From assembly GCA_029706075.1 (NCBI GenBank), contig JAINUG010000113.1, positions 3,139,279 through 3,203,278 of the forward strand: a stretch of 64,000 nt of DNA, read 5' to 3'. This DNA is from Aldrovandia affinis. Taxonomy: Eukaryota; Chordata; Actinopteri; Notacanthiformes; Halosauridae. How positions within the stretch are numbered: the stretch's first letter is position 1; the number at the start of each line of letters is the position of its first letter. The notes beneath the pieces are model-generated. The model saw only the letters and a list, made by a program, of their open reading frames with translations, did not search any database and was not told the origin of the DNA. Of the stretch, positions 47,056 to 57,280 are shown piece by piece. The position numbers and the translations under genes are program-made.

Positions 47056-48503
47056 CCTGATCACACCTGATTTTTCTTAAATCAGCATCTCTACATGTAT
47101 GGCAGCCATTCCATTCCAGTGTCTGTTGAATTCCAACACAAGCACACCTCATTCTAATTAATGAAGTACTGATTAGGTGTTCACCTGAACCAAATCTTAT
47201 TTAACGAGGAAAAGTATAAAAACCACTGCTGTGGTCATCACTATCCTCTTGCAATAGGACCAGCTGGATGGCAAAAAACTAGGCTAGTAGTGCCTCAAAA
47301 GTAATTGGAATCAAAAAATAATTATTGACCATGCCAAAAGAGTTGAAAAGAAAAGTTTTGAGTGAGGAAAAGAAGTGTTCAATTCTGGCTTTACTGGCAG
47401 AGGGATACAGTGAGCATAAGGTTGCTTCTATCCTTCAAATTTCAAAGACAGCAGTTCATAAGAACAAGGTCAAGAAGCAGACATTGGGGACAACGAAGCT
47501 ACAGACCGGCAGAGGGCGAAAATGACTCTACTGACCAGGATGACCACCAACTCATTCGAATGTCATTCAACAACCGTAGGATGACATCAAGTGAACTACA
47601 AAAAGAATGGCAAACGGCAGCTCGGGTGAAGTGCATGGCAAGGACGGTTCGAAACAGGCTCCTAGGGCAGGGCTGAAGTTGTGCAAAGCTAGAAAAAAGC
47701 CCTTCATCAATGAGAAGCAAAGAAGAGCCAGGCTGAGGTTTGCAAAAGACCACAAGGATTGGACAGTAGAGGACTGGAGTAAGGTCATCTTGTCTGATGA
47801 GTCCAATTTTCAACTTTGTCCAACACCTGGTTATCTAATGGTTAGACGGAGACCTGGAGAGGCCTACAAGCCACAGTGTCTCACATCCACTGTGAAATTT
47901 GGTGGAGGATCGGTGATGATCAGGGGGTGCTTCACCAAGGCTGGAATTGGGCAGATTTGTCTTTGTGAAGGACACATGAATCAAGCCACGTACAAGGTTA
48001 TCCTGGAAGAAAACCTGCTTCCTTCTGCTCTGCAATGTTCCCCAACTCTGAGGATTGGTTTTTCCAGCAGGACAATGCTCCATGCCCCACAGCAAGGTCA
48101 ATCAAGGTGTGGATGGAGGACCACCACATCAAGACCCTGTCATGGCCAGCCCAATCTCCAGACCTGAACCCCATTTAAAACCTCTGGAATGTGATCAAGA
48201 GGAAGATGGATGGTCACAAGCCATCAAACAAAGCTGAGCTGCTTGAATTTTTGCGCCAGGAGTGGCATAAAGTCACCCAACAGCAATGTGAAAGACTGGT
48301 GGAGAGCATGCCAAGATGCATGAAAGCTGTGATTGCAAATCAGGGTTATTACACCAAATATTGATTTCTGAACTCTTCCTATGTTGTCAGTAGTTTATAG
48401 AATAAAACAAAAATGTTAATTTTTACTCAAACACATACCTATAAATAGTAAAACCAGAGAAACTGATCATTTTGCAGTGGTCTCTTAATTTTTCCCAGAG
48501 CTG
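47056..48503 (+). mobile_element. Tc1-like DNA transposon relic 2, left end missing
   Basis: The right terminal repeat is GAAACTGATCATTTTGCAGT, GGTCTCTTAATTTTTCCCAG, AGCTG followed by TA. The equivalent left terminus (CAGCTCTGG-type) is absent and the sequence enters abruptly near the LTR end at about 47056-47090. A nearly complete but broken transposase gene is inside. It differs in sequence from Tc1 relic 1. Confidence 0.9.
47331..48364 (+). pseudogene. Tc1-like transposase relic 2
   Basis: The gene can be followed from ATG at 47331 to TGA at 48362, near the usual length for the family. The N-terminal helix-turn-helix reads CSILALLAEGYSEHKVASIL. After a frame change near 47515 comes LIRMSFNNRRMTSSELQKEW; after another near 47670 come VILSDESNF with the first catalytic Asp and FGGGSVMIRGCF. 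A third frame change before about 48060 leads to QQDNAPC (second Asp) and SPDLNPI. The third catalytic residue, Glu in GAA-AAC-CTC-TGG, is now the stop TAA at 48176-48178. The C-terminal end QGYYTKY is intact. The enzyme is inactive. Confidence 0.93.
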
Positions 48504-48844
48504 TATATATATATATATAAATAGTCTATACAGTATTTTAGCATCCCATATTTGTTAATGACATCCTGCATCTCTAAATCGACTAAGGCCATGCTACACA
48601 CCACAGATCTGTCATTAATAAAATATCTTGCTTGCAGGTGAAAATAAAATCGATGATTTCAATAAAACTGCAGGACATTTAGCAATTAAATCCAAGTGCA
48701 TTAAAACCATCTGCGTCTTTAAACTATGGTAAATAACATTATATTTGTAACAAACATAAACAGTGGGGATTGATCATTTTAAAGGAAAAATTTGACAATT
48801 ACTTGCAATGCACCTGTTCTTAATTAACTAAAGCTTATTTAGGG

Positions 48845-49025
48845 CATTCTGTCCCCCTCTTTTTAATTCTTGTGTGTTTTTACAATCTTGCTTTTATTTA
48901 TGACTTTCTATGTAATGTTGTTTTATGTGAAACTTTTTGTATGCTGCCTTCTTGGCCAGGGCTCACTTGAAAAAGCGATGCCAATCTCAATGTGACAACC
49001 CTGGTTTAAAATGTTAAAAATAAAG
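48845..49025 (+). mobile_element. 5'-truncated LINE 3' end, family T1, copy 2
   Basis: Starts GGGCATTCTGTCCCCCTCTT and follows copy 1 (minus strand, 29540-29730) word for word with few changes, through TGCCTTCTTGGCCAGGGCTC, TCTCAATGTGAC and AATAAAGG. It carries the TCTCAATGTGACAACC segment that copy 1 lacks. Confidence 0.72.
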
Positions 49026-49054
49026 GCATGCAGGTTCAACCCAAAAAGGTGCTA

Positions 49055-50885
49055 CCCAAACAGACACATTTAGCATGAAAAAGCAGGTACTTTGTTGACT
49101 GCCTGTGTCAATCACTCAGTAAATACACATTGTCATTGAATCTCATAGTTCTGCCACCATAGAGAAATACAGCATGTTAAAGAGATTTTTAAGAGATGGG
49201 AAGCTTTAGTTTGGTTTAGTTGCCTTTGTCCTTAAACATGCTAAATTCATTGGATTACATTTTGGCCATTAAGCTGGATAGCAAATTGAAGAAATGCAGC
49301 CCAAACTAACACATTTAGCACAAAAATCCAGGAATGTTTTGGACTGGCTTGCCAATCAGAGGCAACCCATGGTGCTAATTATTCAGTGAGTATACACATT
49401 TATTGGCTAAAATCTCATTCTTCCACTGCCGTAGAGAGACACGGTGCGTTAAACAGACTTTATTAAGATACGGTGCCAGATTAATCCGAGAAGGTTTGAT
49501 TTGATTTGTTTTTATTTTTAGGACTGCCTGGTCAATCAGAGGCAACCCATGGTACCAATCACTCAGTGAATATAAACTTTTATTGGTTACAATCTCTTAC
49601 TTCTGCTGCTGTAGAGAGATGCGGCATGTTAATATTTCAGGCTGTGGGAGGGCTATATGCTAATTTACTGAATATTCATGATCCACACCTGAAAGATCAT
49701 GGTCAAAGGCCATCAGACAAAGACATCTTGCAGAGTAGCCTATACGCATTTCTTGCGACCAACAGAAGCCAGTTTGACAACATCCAAAGTCTGGCATTGG
49801 GCACAGGCACATGATCAAAAGTTTAAGATATTCATCTTTAAACGTCTGTAGGAAAACGAAAGCAAAATCCGTGTCTACGAAGACACGGAAAGACATAAAC
49901 AAGACAAAACAAAATAACCAACGATCAGGAACAAACAAAACGTATCCAAAATCTCGGAATAAACTAAACGCTGGGAATCTAAACCACAATAAGCACACAA
50001 ACAAGTTCTCGAGAGGCAAGAAACATTAATCACAATAGGTATTATCAAGCTAAGCTAGATAATGTCCAAGCGCCGAAACAGAATGCCAGCTGGTTAAATA
50101 TCCTCCCGTTAATTATTCGCAGCAGTCCGCAATGATTCTGATTTTTTCGTATAGCGTCACAAGACGCGGAATTCATATATTTTCACGAGTATTTGAAAAT
50201 ATGGTAAATCAAATAAATATCAGCATACACCGTCTGTTGCTGGCAGCTCGCAACCGTAAACACAGACAAGATCCGATATAATGTCGGGACATTGTTTACG
50301 CTGCAATTTCACACACGGAATTCATATATTGAATACGAGTATTTGATAACATGGCAAATCAAATATAGTTACTTACTCTTCGTCAGTTATTGTCTTCGTC
50401 GCTTTCCATCGATGCTCTCAAACACTGCAGCGCAGAAAATCTTTCCATCTTGAATAAAATTGTATGTCTGTATAAAATCTTGCTTCAAATTGTCGGGACA
50501 GTTTGTGTTGTTTACGCGGCGTTTCACACATGGACCCACGCCCCTCCCCACACCTCCCGAAACTCGCACCTAGTTACCATGTCAATAGAAGGGGGACGTT
50601 ACTAAAAGGTAAAAAACAGAGTAAAAAACAAGGTTTACTTTTGGTCTAATTATAAACAGACTTTATTGAGATACGGTGCCGGATTAATCCGAGAAGGTTT
50701 GATTTGATTTGTTTTTATTTTTAGGACTGCCTGGTCAATCAGAGGCAACCCATGGTGCCAATCAGTCAGTGAGTGTAAACCTTTATTGGCTACAATCTCC
50801 TACTTCTGCTGCTGTAGAGAGATACGGCAAGTTAAACAGACTTTATTGAGATACGGTGTTGGATTAATCTGAGGTTTACTTTAAT
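49055..50885. repeat. Four-unit decayed tandem repeat, third unit interrupted
   Basis: Units of roughly 180-240 bp repeat a fixed order: GACTG(C)CTGGTCAATCAGAGGC, AACCCATGGTGCCAATCA, CAGTGAGTATA, TTTATTGGCTACAATCTC, TCTGCTGCTGTAGAGAGATA, CGGCAAGTTAAACAGACTTT, GATACGGTGCCGGATTAATC, GAAGGTTTGATTTG. Approximate units are 49055-49259, 49300-49508, 49509-49632 continuing at 50653-50708, and 50709-50885. Units 2 to 4 are closest; unit 1 is very diverged. The LR1 element at 49633-50652 splits unit 3. Confidence 0.85.
49633..50652 (-). mobile_element. ~1 kb interspersed repeat LR1, copy 2 (inverted)
   Basis: Read on the minus strand it starts TAATTAGACC and ends GCCTGAAATA, like copy 1 at 3407-4494. 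Alignment with the neighbouring tandem units fixes both ends and shows a 3-bp duplication TAA (49630-49632 and 50653-50655), possibly a decayed TTAA. Near 50160-50540 a ~200-bp module is present twice (AATTCATATATT / ACGAGTATTTGA / GTCGGGACA / TTTACGC); copy 1 has it once. The SINE found in copy 1 is absent here and its target GATTCCCAGCG is intact. A short minus-strand frame at 50448-50393 starts MERFSALQCL and is acidic at the end, faintly like a piggyBac N-terminus. Confidence 0.8.
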
Positions 50886-50889
50886 TTGA

Positions 50890-51619
50890 CTGAATTGCAT
50901 TTGTCCTTGTTTAGTCTAAATTCATTAGATTGAATCCCGACCCTTGTATTGTTCCAGAAAGAGGAATCATTAAGTGCCATAAAGAACCATTCAGTCTGAC
51001 CATGTTTGCATATGACTTGTCAACTGTCATCTCCGAAAAGTACAGTAGGAACTTGAAATGGCCTGCTCCGGATCCATTTATTTTCATTGCAGATTGCTCT
51101 TGTTGTGAAGCTTCCCATTCATTTTACCTGTCTGGGGTAAGGGGCTTGCAAGCTAACAGCTCTCAGACTCAAGCACTAAATGTGGCTTTTATCTTTTCTT
51201 TGCCTCTTTGACTTTTCAAGAGTGCGGGCCGATAGTTGTGTTTGTGCCTCTGTCGCCAATCACGATGGGCCTCAGCTGGCGAGCCAGCGATTGAAGATGG
51301 CATCCCGGCAGCCCTCATTCTGAATGCGGCCCACGCTGCTGACCATGTTCTTCTGGGATCTGATGCCAGCCCCTGACCCCATGTCGGCTGACCCCATGCC
51401 ATTCCTACACATGGCGAAATCATAAGGCTTGCTCCAGAGTCAGGCTGACAGGCCATAGTTCTGCACGTGTGTTTGTGTTTGCATACATGACTGAGTGGCT
51501 GGCCATATGTGTGGGAACATGCTAATAGATTTTTGTGTGTATGTACACCAATGCATGCCTTGGAGTGTGCATTCTTGTGTGTGTGCATTTATATATATTT
51601 TTTATTTTAGTTTCTTTTT

Positions 51620-51652
<33 letters not shown>

Positions 51653-52855
51653 ACCTCTCCCTCTCAGTGGTTGTGCGGACTCGTGTTGGCTGGTGGTTAG
51701 CTTCCCTTGCAGCTGTGTTGACTGCAGAACAATCTGGCCCCCAGTTTCCCCAGAGGAGCCCTGTCTCTTTGAAAAGTCGCCCTGACAACCTGCTGTGTGC
51801 TCAGTATGAAAAGAGGAAAATGATATCTATGCCTCATGTCCTCACATTCAGCAAAACTGTCTTTTTGGGTTGTCAGTTTCCAGGGGCTAATACATGATTT
51901 ATACTGTTTAATGTACGCCCCCCCTATCCCCCCGCCTTCTTGCCATGCACCCTTTACACCTCTCTATCCCTGATGCCCCAGGTAAGGGTCTGCAGTGTTC
52001 TTTCCGAGAATACAGGGGATGATTCAAATCATTTACAGCCTAATGAAAACCTTTTTAATTCCAGTTAATTAAGAGGGGTTTTCTTAACAGAGTGAATGAT
52101 TAATTTGCTTCTGGAAAAACAATGGAGGTAATTAAAACAATGACACTTTTTTCCCCTCTCCACTTTCTTTTTTACACATATCGCTTGAGGGGTGACAAGA
52201 AGGGGTAGGTGGAGAGGGAAGATTCAGGGTTGGTTGGTTAGACTGACTGTTTTGCTTCACTTTGATCACAATATGCCTTTCATTAAAATTGGCAAAATAG
52301 TCTCTGAAAAGAAAGAGTATTTCCTTTTGAAAGGTTTCCTTCTTGAAGTGCAGGTCAAGGCAATTTGAAAGCTCAATTGTCTACATGTGTCTTGGTTCCT
52401 CCACCAATGGCAGAGGATCTACAATATTGTACCCACCCCTTTTCAAGACCCTGCCCACACTTCTCTCTTTCCTGTGGATGGCATGACTCTCCGTTCAGCC
52501 ACAGATCCTTCGGATGGACAGACTTATTTATTACACTGGAACTTACATCGATGAGCTGTCCACGGGTTCCTCGTAGAGCAAGAGAAAATTCCCCCACCGC
52601 CACATCAACATGGCACTTGCATTTTTGCTGCACTAGCCATGGTGCTAAGGTCTCCCTGTGCGCTGTTTAAAATCAGTGGACATCACTGGGCATTTGTCAC
52701 AATTAAAAAGACTTAAAAGAGCGGTGTGGGTTTGTGAGCAGCAACAATTAAGATCAAGCACACACTCCACACATACACACTTACAGTGAGAGAAAGTCCC
52801 AATAAAACATAGGCCTTGTGCCCTCGCGGTCTCCAGTCCTTAACAAGGCTGACTG
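50890..52855. other. No gene; (TG)n and unique DNA
   Basis: Apart from the microsatellite at 51624-51651 the region lacks recognised repeats. The part 51230-51480 is GC-richer and unique-looking. Frames around the TG tract are low-complexity artefacts. Confidence 0.4.
51624..51651. repeat. (TG)n microsatellite
   Basis: Pure GT/TG run after an eleven-base T-rich run. Confidence 0.9.
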
Positions 52856-52859
52856 CTGT

Positions 52860-53030
52860 CCAGGGCTGGACTGGCTATATAGTCTGACTGTCTGGTAGGG
52901 CCTCGGTAGGGCCGGTAGAATCATTTTATATATATTATCAGTACCTTAAACGAACTGGTTCATTGCCGCCCGTCGACAGATTTATTCGCGCAGCACCCCC
53001 CCACCCCGGTCGGGAAACGAAATAAAGCCC
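52860..53030. repeat. Relic of a CAGGGCTGGACTGG-type fish repeat
   Basis: CCAGGGCTGGACTGGCTATA and GGGCCTCGGTAGGGCCGGTA resemble the terminus of a widespread fish DNA transposon. The opposite end is missing and the boundary at the right is a guess. Confidence 0.35.
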
Positions 53031-53034
53031 TGCT

Positions 53035-54335
53035 GCTGTCCTTCAGTACTCCATCTCTGAAAAAACGAAATATCTCCATCTCTGACTGTATTTACCCACT
53101 GCTGAATTTTAATAATGGCTCTTTTCTGTCTCTAATCCTGGCCTCAGTGCCAGTTTAGTATTAAAGATATTTGGGCTGTCGTGGAGACTGACACAATTAA
53201 TGACTGAATCTGATGGAGATTTGACCAATTTATTCAACGTGGAGGAGTGTAAGAAATGGTACTTCAAATTAATATATCCTCACAATGAGAAGTTTATAAA
53301 GCCTCGGGGTGTTGATACAGCAGTGCATTGTGCTAAATTCTTGGCAAAACATTCTTGTCACTCGTGGGATTTCTGTAAAGATTGTGGATCTCCTTTCTGT
53401 AGTGTTGAGTAAGCAAAAAACCTCAATGTCAAACCTGCACTCTGGATGTAAGCCATTGTTAAGAGGAAAATGGCTTTGTCCCTTTTGCTCAAAAGACCAT
53501 TGCACCTGGATCTTTCTCTCCAGCCAGGTGATACTGGTGAATTGAATACAGAGAAATAATTCTGTCTATTTGAAATGTCACAGTAGGCACCGCACCCTGT
53601 ACGCAAACCCTATTGTGCTGGCTGAGAACATCATAGTTTTCTGAGTGATATAATCGCTTTGATGTAAGAGATGTCATACAGTTGCTTTTTTTATTGTATT
53701 TTTTTGCCTTTGTTTTGTTTTCCATTCCTCCACCCTACTGGCATGTGGGAAGCGTAAATTTTTCTGACAGCCAAAGGAGTAGGCATGACATTCTCACATC
53801 AAAGAAAGTCACGGCCTTGCCGTGGATCTAATGTCATAATCTAGACAGGTCAGCAATTAACTTTTTTTTCACACACACACACACTGGAATTACCGGAGGG
53901 ATGCATCTGCGGGCCTGATTAAGGGCAAAGTGTCAAGTTTCTGTTCAAGGGCCGCCATGGTAGCTTTCATCTCTACTCCAAATGAAGGTGACCTGAGAGC
54001 AAATGGAAGACAGAAAGAGGGAGAGAGAGAGAAATGGAGAGTGCAAAAATTGCTGGAGAGAGAAGGCCCACATCCATAGCCTTAGGGTGGCCTGGGAAGA
54101 TTATTGTGCTCGTGCTCATGCTCCCCAGAGTTACCTACTGACACTGACAGAGAGAGAGAGAGGGAGCAAGAGTAAAAGGCAGACAGAGAGAGGCTTCTCT
54201 CCTGAAGTAACCCTCCACTAGTTCTCAGTGCAGAAGTTCTATACTGTTGACACAGGGAAATGTCAGGGAACCTTTTTTCACCACGACCAGAGGCAGAAGT
54301 CAAAGAAACAAAGTCTAAAAAAATACTTGCAGCCA
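53035..54335. other. No recognised gene or repeat family
   Basis: Contains a CA run at 53871-53884 and GA-rich tracts at 54016-54038 and 54149-54163. Frames lack domains. Confidence 0.4.
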
Positions 54336-54929
54336 CACTACTGTTCTGGGGTGGATTTCCCAAAAGCATTGTTGCGCTAAGTGCATTGTAAGTTCCATCA
54401 TAAGATCCATTGTTAATTTATGTGGGTTTCCCGAAACCCTTCGTAACTACAGTAGCATATTAGCATCTCCATCGTTAACATGCTACCCGGCCCATGCCGT
54501 AAAAATAAAGTTCACTTTTTCCTGCTCTGCTCTTCATTGCAGACAGTGGCTGCCTCAAAGAATACTTTAAAATCAAGTCACTGTGCATTATGGAAATGTG
54601 GACATTTAATGAAATATGTGGATTTATTTAGTTTATTACATTTATTTGGAGTGTTTTATTTACATGCATGTAATATAAGACATAACATCCTATTAGGCCA
54701 TTTATTAGCCTATAATACAATGTGTCGTGTAGCCTATATCATCACATGGTTAGCCAAAGCAATTTGATAGCTTATTTCATCACTAAAGTGATTATAAGAT
54801 TCAGCCACGATACAAATGCAAGAGGCCAATGGCTCTTTATGTAATTTTGTTTAATTTGCAGAGATACAAACATCTGTATTTGTAGCATACATATATGGTA
54901 ATTCTATAGACTATATCCTTGTGGTTATG

Positions 54930-55019
54930 TGTGGCTCAGTAGGTAGAGCATGGTGCTGACAATGCTTAGGTTGTGGGTGTGATTCTGATTGGGACCACAT
55001 ATACTGAAAAATGCATGTA
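54930..55019 (+). mobile_element. tRNA-derived SINE, left part, split by Tigger
   Basis: TGTGGCTCAGTAGGTAGAGC, GCTTAGGTTGTGGGTG and ACATATACTGAAAAATGCAT match the SINE at 5109-5262 (minus). The B box is degraded. The match breaks at the TA of 55018-55019, where CAGGCATTACG starts the Tigger. Confidence 0.9.
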
Positions 55020-56408
55020 CAGGCATTACGAACGTCCGGCTTACGGACAACTCGTACTGACGAACGGACTGCCATAAGGCCTATTATATTTGTAAAAATT
55101 GAGTTAAATACAATGGTTTGTAAGAACAAATGCATGCACTACTTTGTGATGCTCATGAAAACATTGCGTGGTTTCAGCGGTTCGTCGGCTCAAGGAACAG
55201 AGATCACCATCCGTTATTTTAAGTCAGATCACGGTCCCGTTTTTCTCTTTCTCTTACCCTTACAACGATGCCTCCAAAGCATAAATCCAATGAAAGTGCT
55301 GGTGATGCATAAAAAAAAGAAAAACAATCACCATGGAAAGTAAATTTGAAATAATAAAGAGATGAGAGAGAAGTGAAACGCCATCAGCCGGTCAACGATC
55401 GGAACAATTTTAAAAGACAAAGGGAGAATAATGGAGCATGTGAAAGGCCATGCCCTGATGAATGCCACGATTATTACCAAGCAACGCAGTGGTTTAATTA
55501 TTGAGATGGAAAGGCTATTGATAATTTGGATAGAAGACCAAAATAAGCATAATATGCTTATTAGCCTTTCTTTAGTGCAAGAAGTGAAGGCAATTGTGAC
55601 GAAGAATTTGTTGCAAAAGGGGTTGGTTCAATCGCTTTAAATTGAGGGCAAATTTACATAATATTAAAGTTCAAGGTGAAGCAGCGAGTGCAGATGTAAG
55701 TGCTGCGAGTGATTTTCCAGAAATGTTGGAATTATTGACAAGGGAGGTTATTTGTCAGACCAAATATTTCATGTAGACGAGACTGGCCTATTTTGGAAGA
55801 AAATGCCTGAAAGGACCTACATTTCGAAAGAGGAAAAAAGTGCACCAGGGCATAAGGCATCGAAGGATAGGCTAACGTTATTGCTTGGGGGTAACGCATC
55901 TGGGAATTTCAAGCTCAAGCCTTTGCTTGTGTATCGCTCCCTAAATCCGAGGGCACTACGCCATATCATTAAGACATTAATGTTATCATAATGTTACCTC
56001 ACAAATGAGTGTTAACCTTTAATCATGATCCTTTTTATTTTTTTCTATCTAGACTGTTTTAAAAACTGTTTCTTTAATGGGTTTTTAAAAAATGTACAGT
56101 ACTGTACATAGTTACTTTTATTATTACTGTATTTTTATTATTATTAATATTACAGTATTGTTATTATTATTATTATTACTACAATATTATTATGTACTGA
56201 ATGTTATGTTTAAGATGTTTTATTGTATTTGGAAGATTTTCTTAAGTATTTTATATGCACAGAAAGGTAAAATAAATAGTATACTAAGACAAACATTTGA
56301 CTAAGTGACGATTATTAAGAACTGTATGTACCTGTTCCGACTTACATACAAATTCGACTTAAAGACAGATTTAAGAACGGATCTCGTTCGTAACGCGGGG
56401 ACTGCCTG
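55020..56408 (+). mobile_element. Tigger (pogo-group) DNA transposon, internally deleted
   Basis: The left end reads CAGGCATTACGAACGTCCGG and the right end, reversed, CAGGCAGTCCCCGCGTTACG then AACGAGATCCGTTCTTAA, the typical Tigger-type style. A TA lies on both sides (55018-55019, 56409-56410), and the SINE continues without loss after removing the element and one TA. It keeps the first half of a transposase gene; the second half is replaced by AT-rich DNA with a TTA-repeat tract (56100-56195). Confidence 0.93.
55268..55989 (+). pseudogene. Tigger-like transposase, N-terminal half
   Basis: Starting at ATG 55268 the frame soon meets stops, but the family order is clear: a DNA-binding N-terminal part now mostly lost, then KQRSGLIIEMERLLIIWIED (55480-55540), a GLVQSL/KGWFNRFK-like segment with a frame change near 55620, VQGEAASADVSAASDFPEML (about 55670-55730) and FHVDETGLFWKKMPERTY (55768-55821) with the first catalytic Asp of the DDE domain. 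KPLLVYRSLNPRALRH follows and coding ends at 55991. The remaining two acidic residues are missing. CENP-B and JRK-type host genes are full length, so this is a transposon relic. Confidence 0.9.
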
Positions 56409-56466
56409 TATTCACTACTGTACGTTGCTTTGGATAAAAGCATCTGCTAAATGGCATATGTATTTT
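56409..56466 (+). mobile_element. tRNA-derived SINE, right part
   Basis: TATTCACTACTGTACGTTGC then TTTGGATAAAAGCATCTGCT and AAATGGCATATG continue the SINE exactly where the left part stopped, using 5109-5262 as reference. Confidence 0.9.
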
Positions 56467-56607
56467 AATTAGTCACAAGAATAGCCTATAAAGATGAGGA
56501 CTATTCCCAGGCTCCATATTAAGTTGAGTTTCAATTAACTTGCCAAGTTTATCAATTAACACCTTAAAATAAGAGCTGCAGGTAGGCCTAACCAGGTTAT
56601 CCTAATC

Positions 56608-56823
56608 ATGGCAGCGGTTCAGAGAATCCTTCATTTAAATCAAAGACAACATCTATGTCAGCTACGCCATCCATGCAGCCAAGCAGTGCACCGTAATGCT
56701 GCGTTCCAGGCAAACTTAATTCCACTCGTTATGTGTGCTACCCCAAGAGGTTGTACACATTCCCAAAAAACGGGATGCAGATATATATCTAAAAGCAATG
56801 AAATTCTACAGTGTTGTTTCTAA
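56608..56823 (+). pseudogene. Possible Harbinger transposase N-terminal fragment
   Basis: A 71-codon frame starts MAAVQRILHLNQRQHLCQLR and is rich in Arg, His and Gln, like the N-terminus of some Harbinger transposases. It ends in a stop with no DDE motif. The assignment depends on position inside the Harbinger and is weak. Confidence 0.35.
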
Positions 56824-56949
56824 AAACAGGAGTCAGGCATCCACTGGCATCTATATAAAGTGGTTACATGGTTTCAGCCAGTCACATGCCATACTGTATG
56901 GATTTTGTTTTGCTATACAATGACACCTCTTGCACAGATATGAGCAGAA

Positions 56950-57280
56950 TAATAAAATAATTCTAAGACTATTAAAAATATGTTTTTGTGGTTCCTGCAT
57001 CAGATAATTGTGTACCCTTTCACGGTGTAATTCAGCCCCCCTGTTTTTGGCTTGACTGGAAAGGTCTTGGCATTTTTTTCTGACATCCATCCCAGTCCTA
57101 AGCTGCTCACTGCAAGCAGTTAGTTTGCTTAGGATGTTGTCCCATTTTTTTTTCATTGTTGGAGAGACTGCCCCGAGCCTTTGAAAATAACATTTGTTTA
57201 TGTTGTGCTACTTCATCCAAAAGAAGTAGAATTTCATCTTTGGAGAAGTGTTGTTTTCTCTTTCTTGTAGTTTCAGCCAT
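56950..57280 (-). pseudogene. Harbinger MYB/SANT-like DNA-binding protein relic
   Basis: From ATG at 57280 the frame reads METT-like start as MAETTRKRKQHFSKDEILLL, then LDEVAQHKQMLFSKARG. A run of nine A residues (T on the plus strand, near 57149-57157) marks a frame change, after which KKKWDNILSKLTACSEQL and VRKKCQDLSSQAKNR follow. The K-x-x-F-S-x-x-E start, W in KKW-x-x-I and V-R-K-K-C/W-x-D-L pattern is that of the NAIF1-like MYB/SANT protein encoded next to Harbinger transposases, which binds element ends and helps transposase enter the nucleus. Frame-shifted, hence inactive. Confidence 0.75.

Noticed and set aside
49055-50885. CRISPR-like or satellite array
   Set aside because: Units are long, diverged and few, with no short spacers; the host is a vertebrate. 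It is a small tandem duplication.
51495-51897. Overlapping frames of 88-120 codons around a TG repeat
   Set aside because: They are produced by the low-complexity (TG)n tract, which is open in several frames on both strands.
53200-53412. 70-codon frame starting MTESDGDLTNLF
   Set aside because: Cys/His content suggested a zinc finger, but spacing fits no known finger and no flanking exon or repeat context supports it.
55752-55991. Domesticated Tigger-type gene
   Set aside because: The frame is a fragment bounded by intact Tigger ends with a TA duplication; the second half of the gene is missing.
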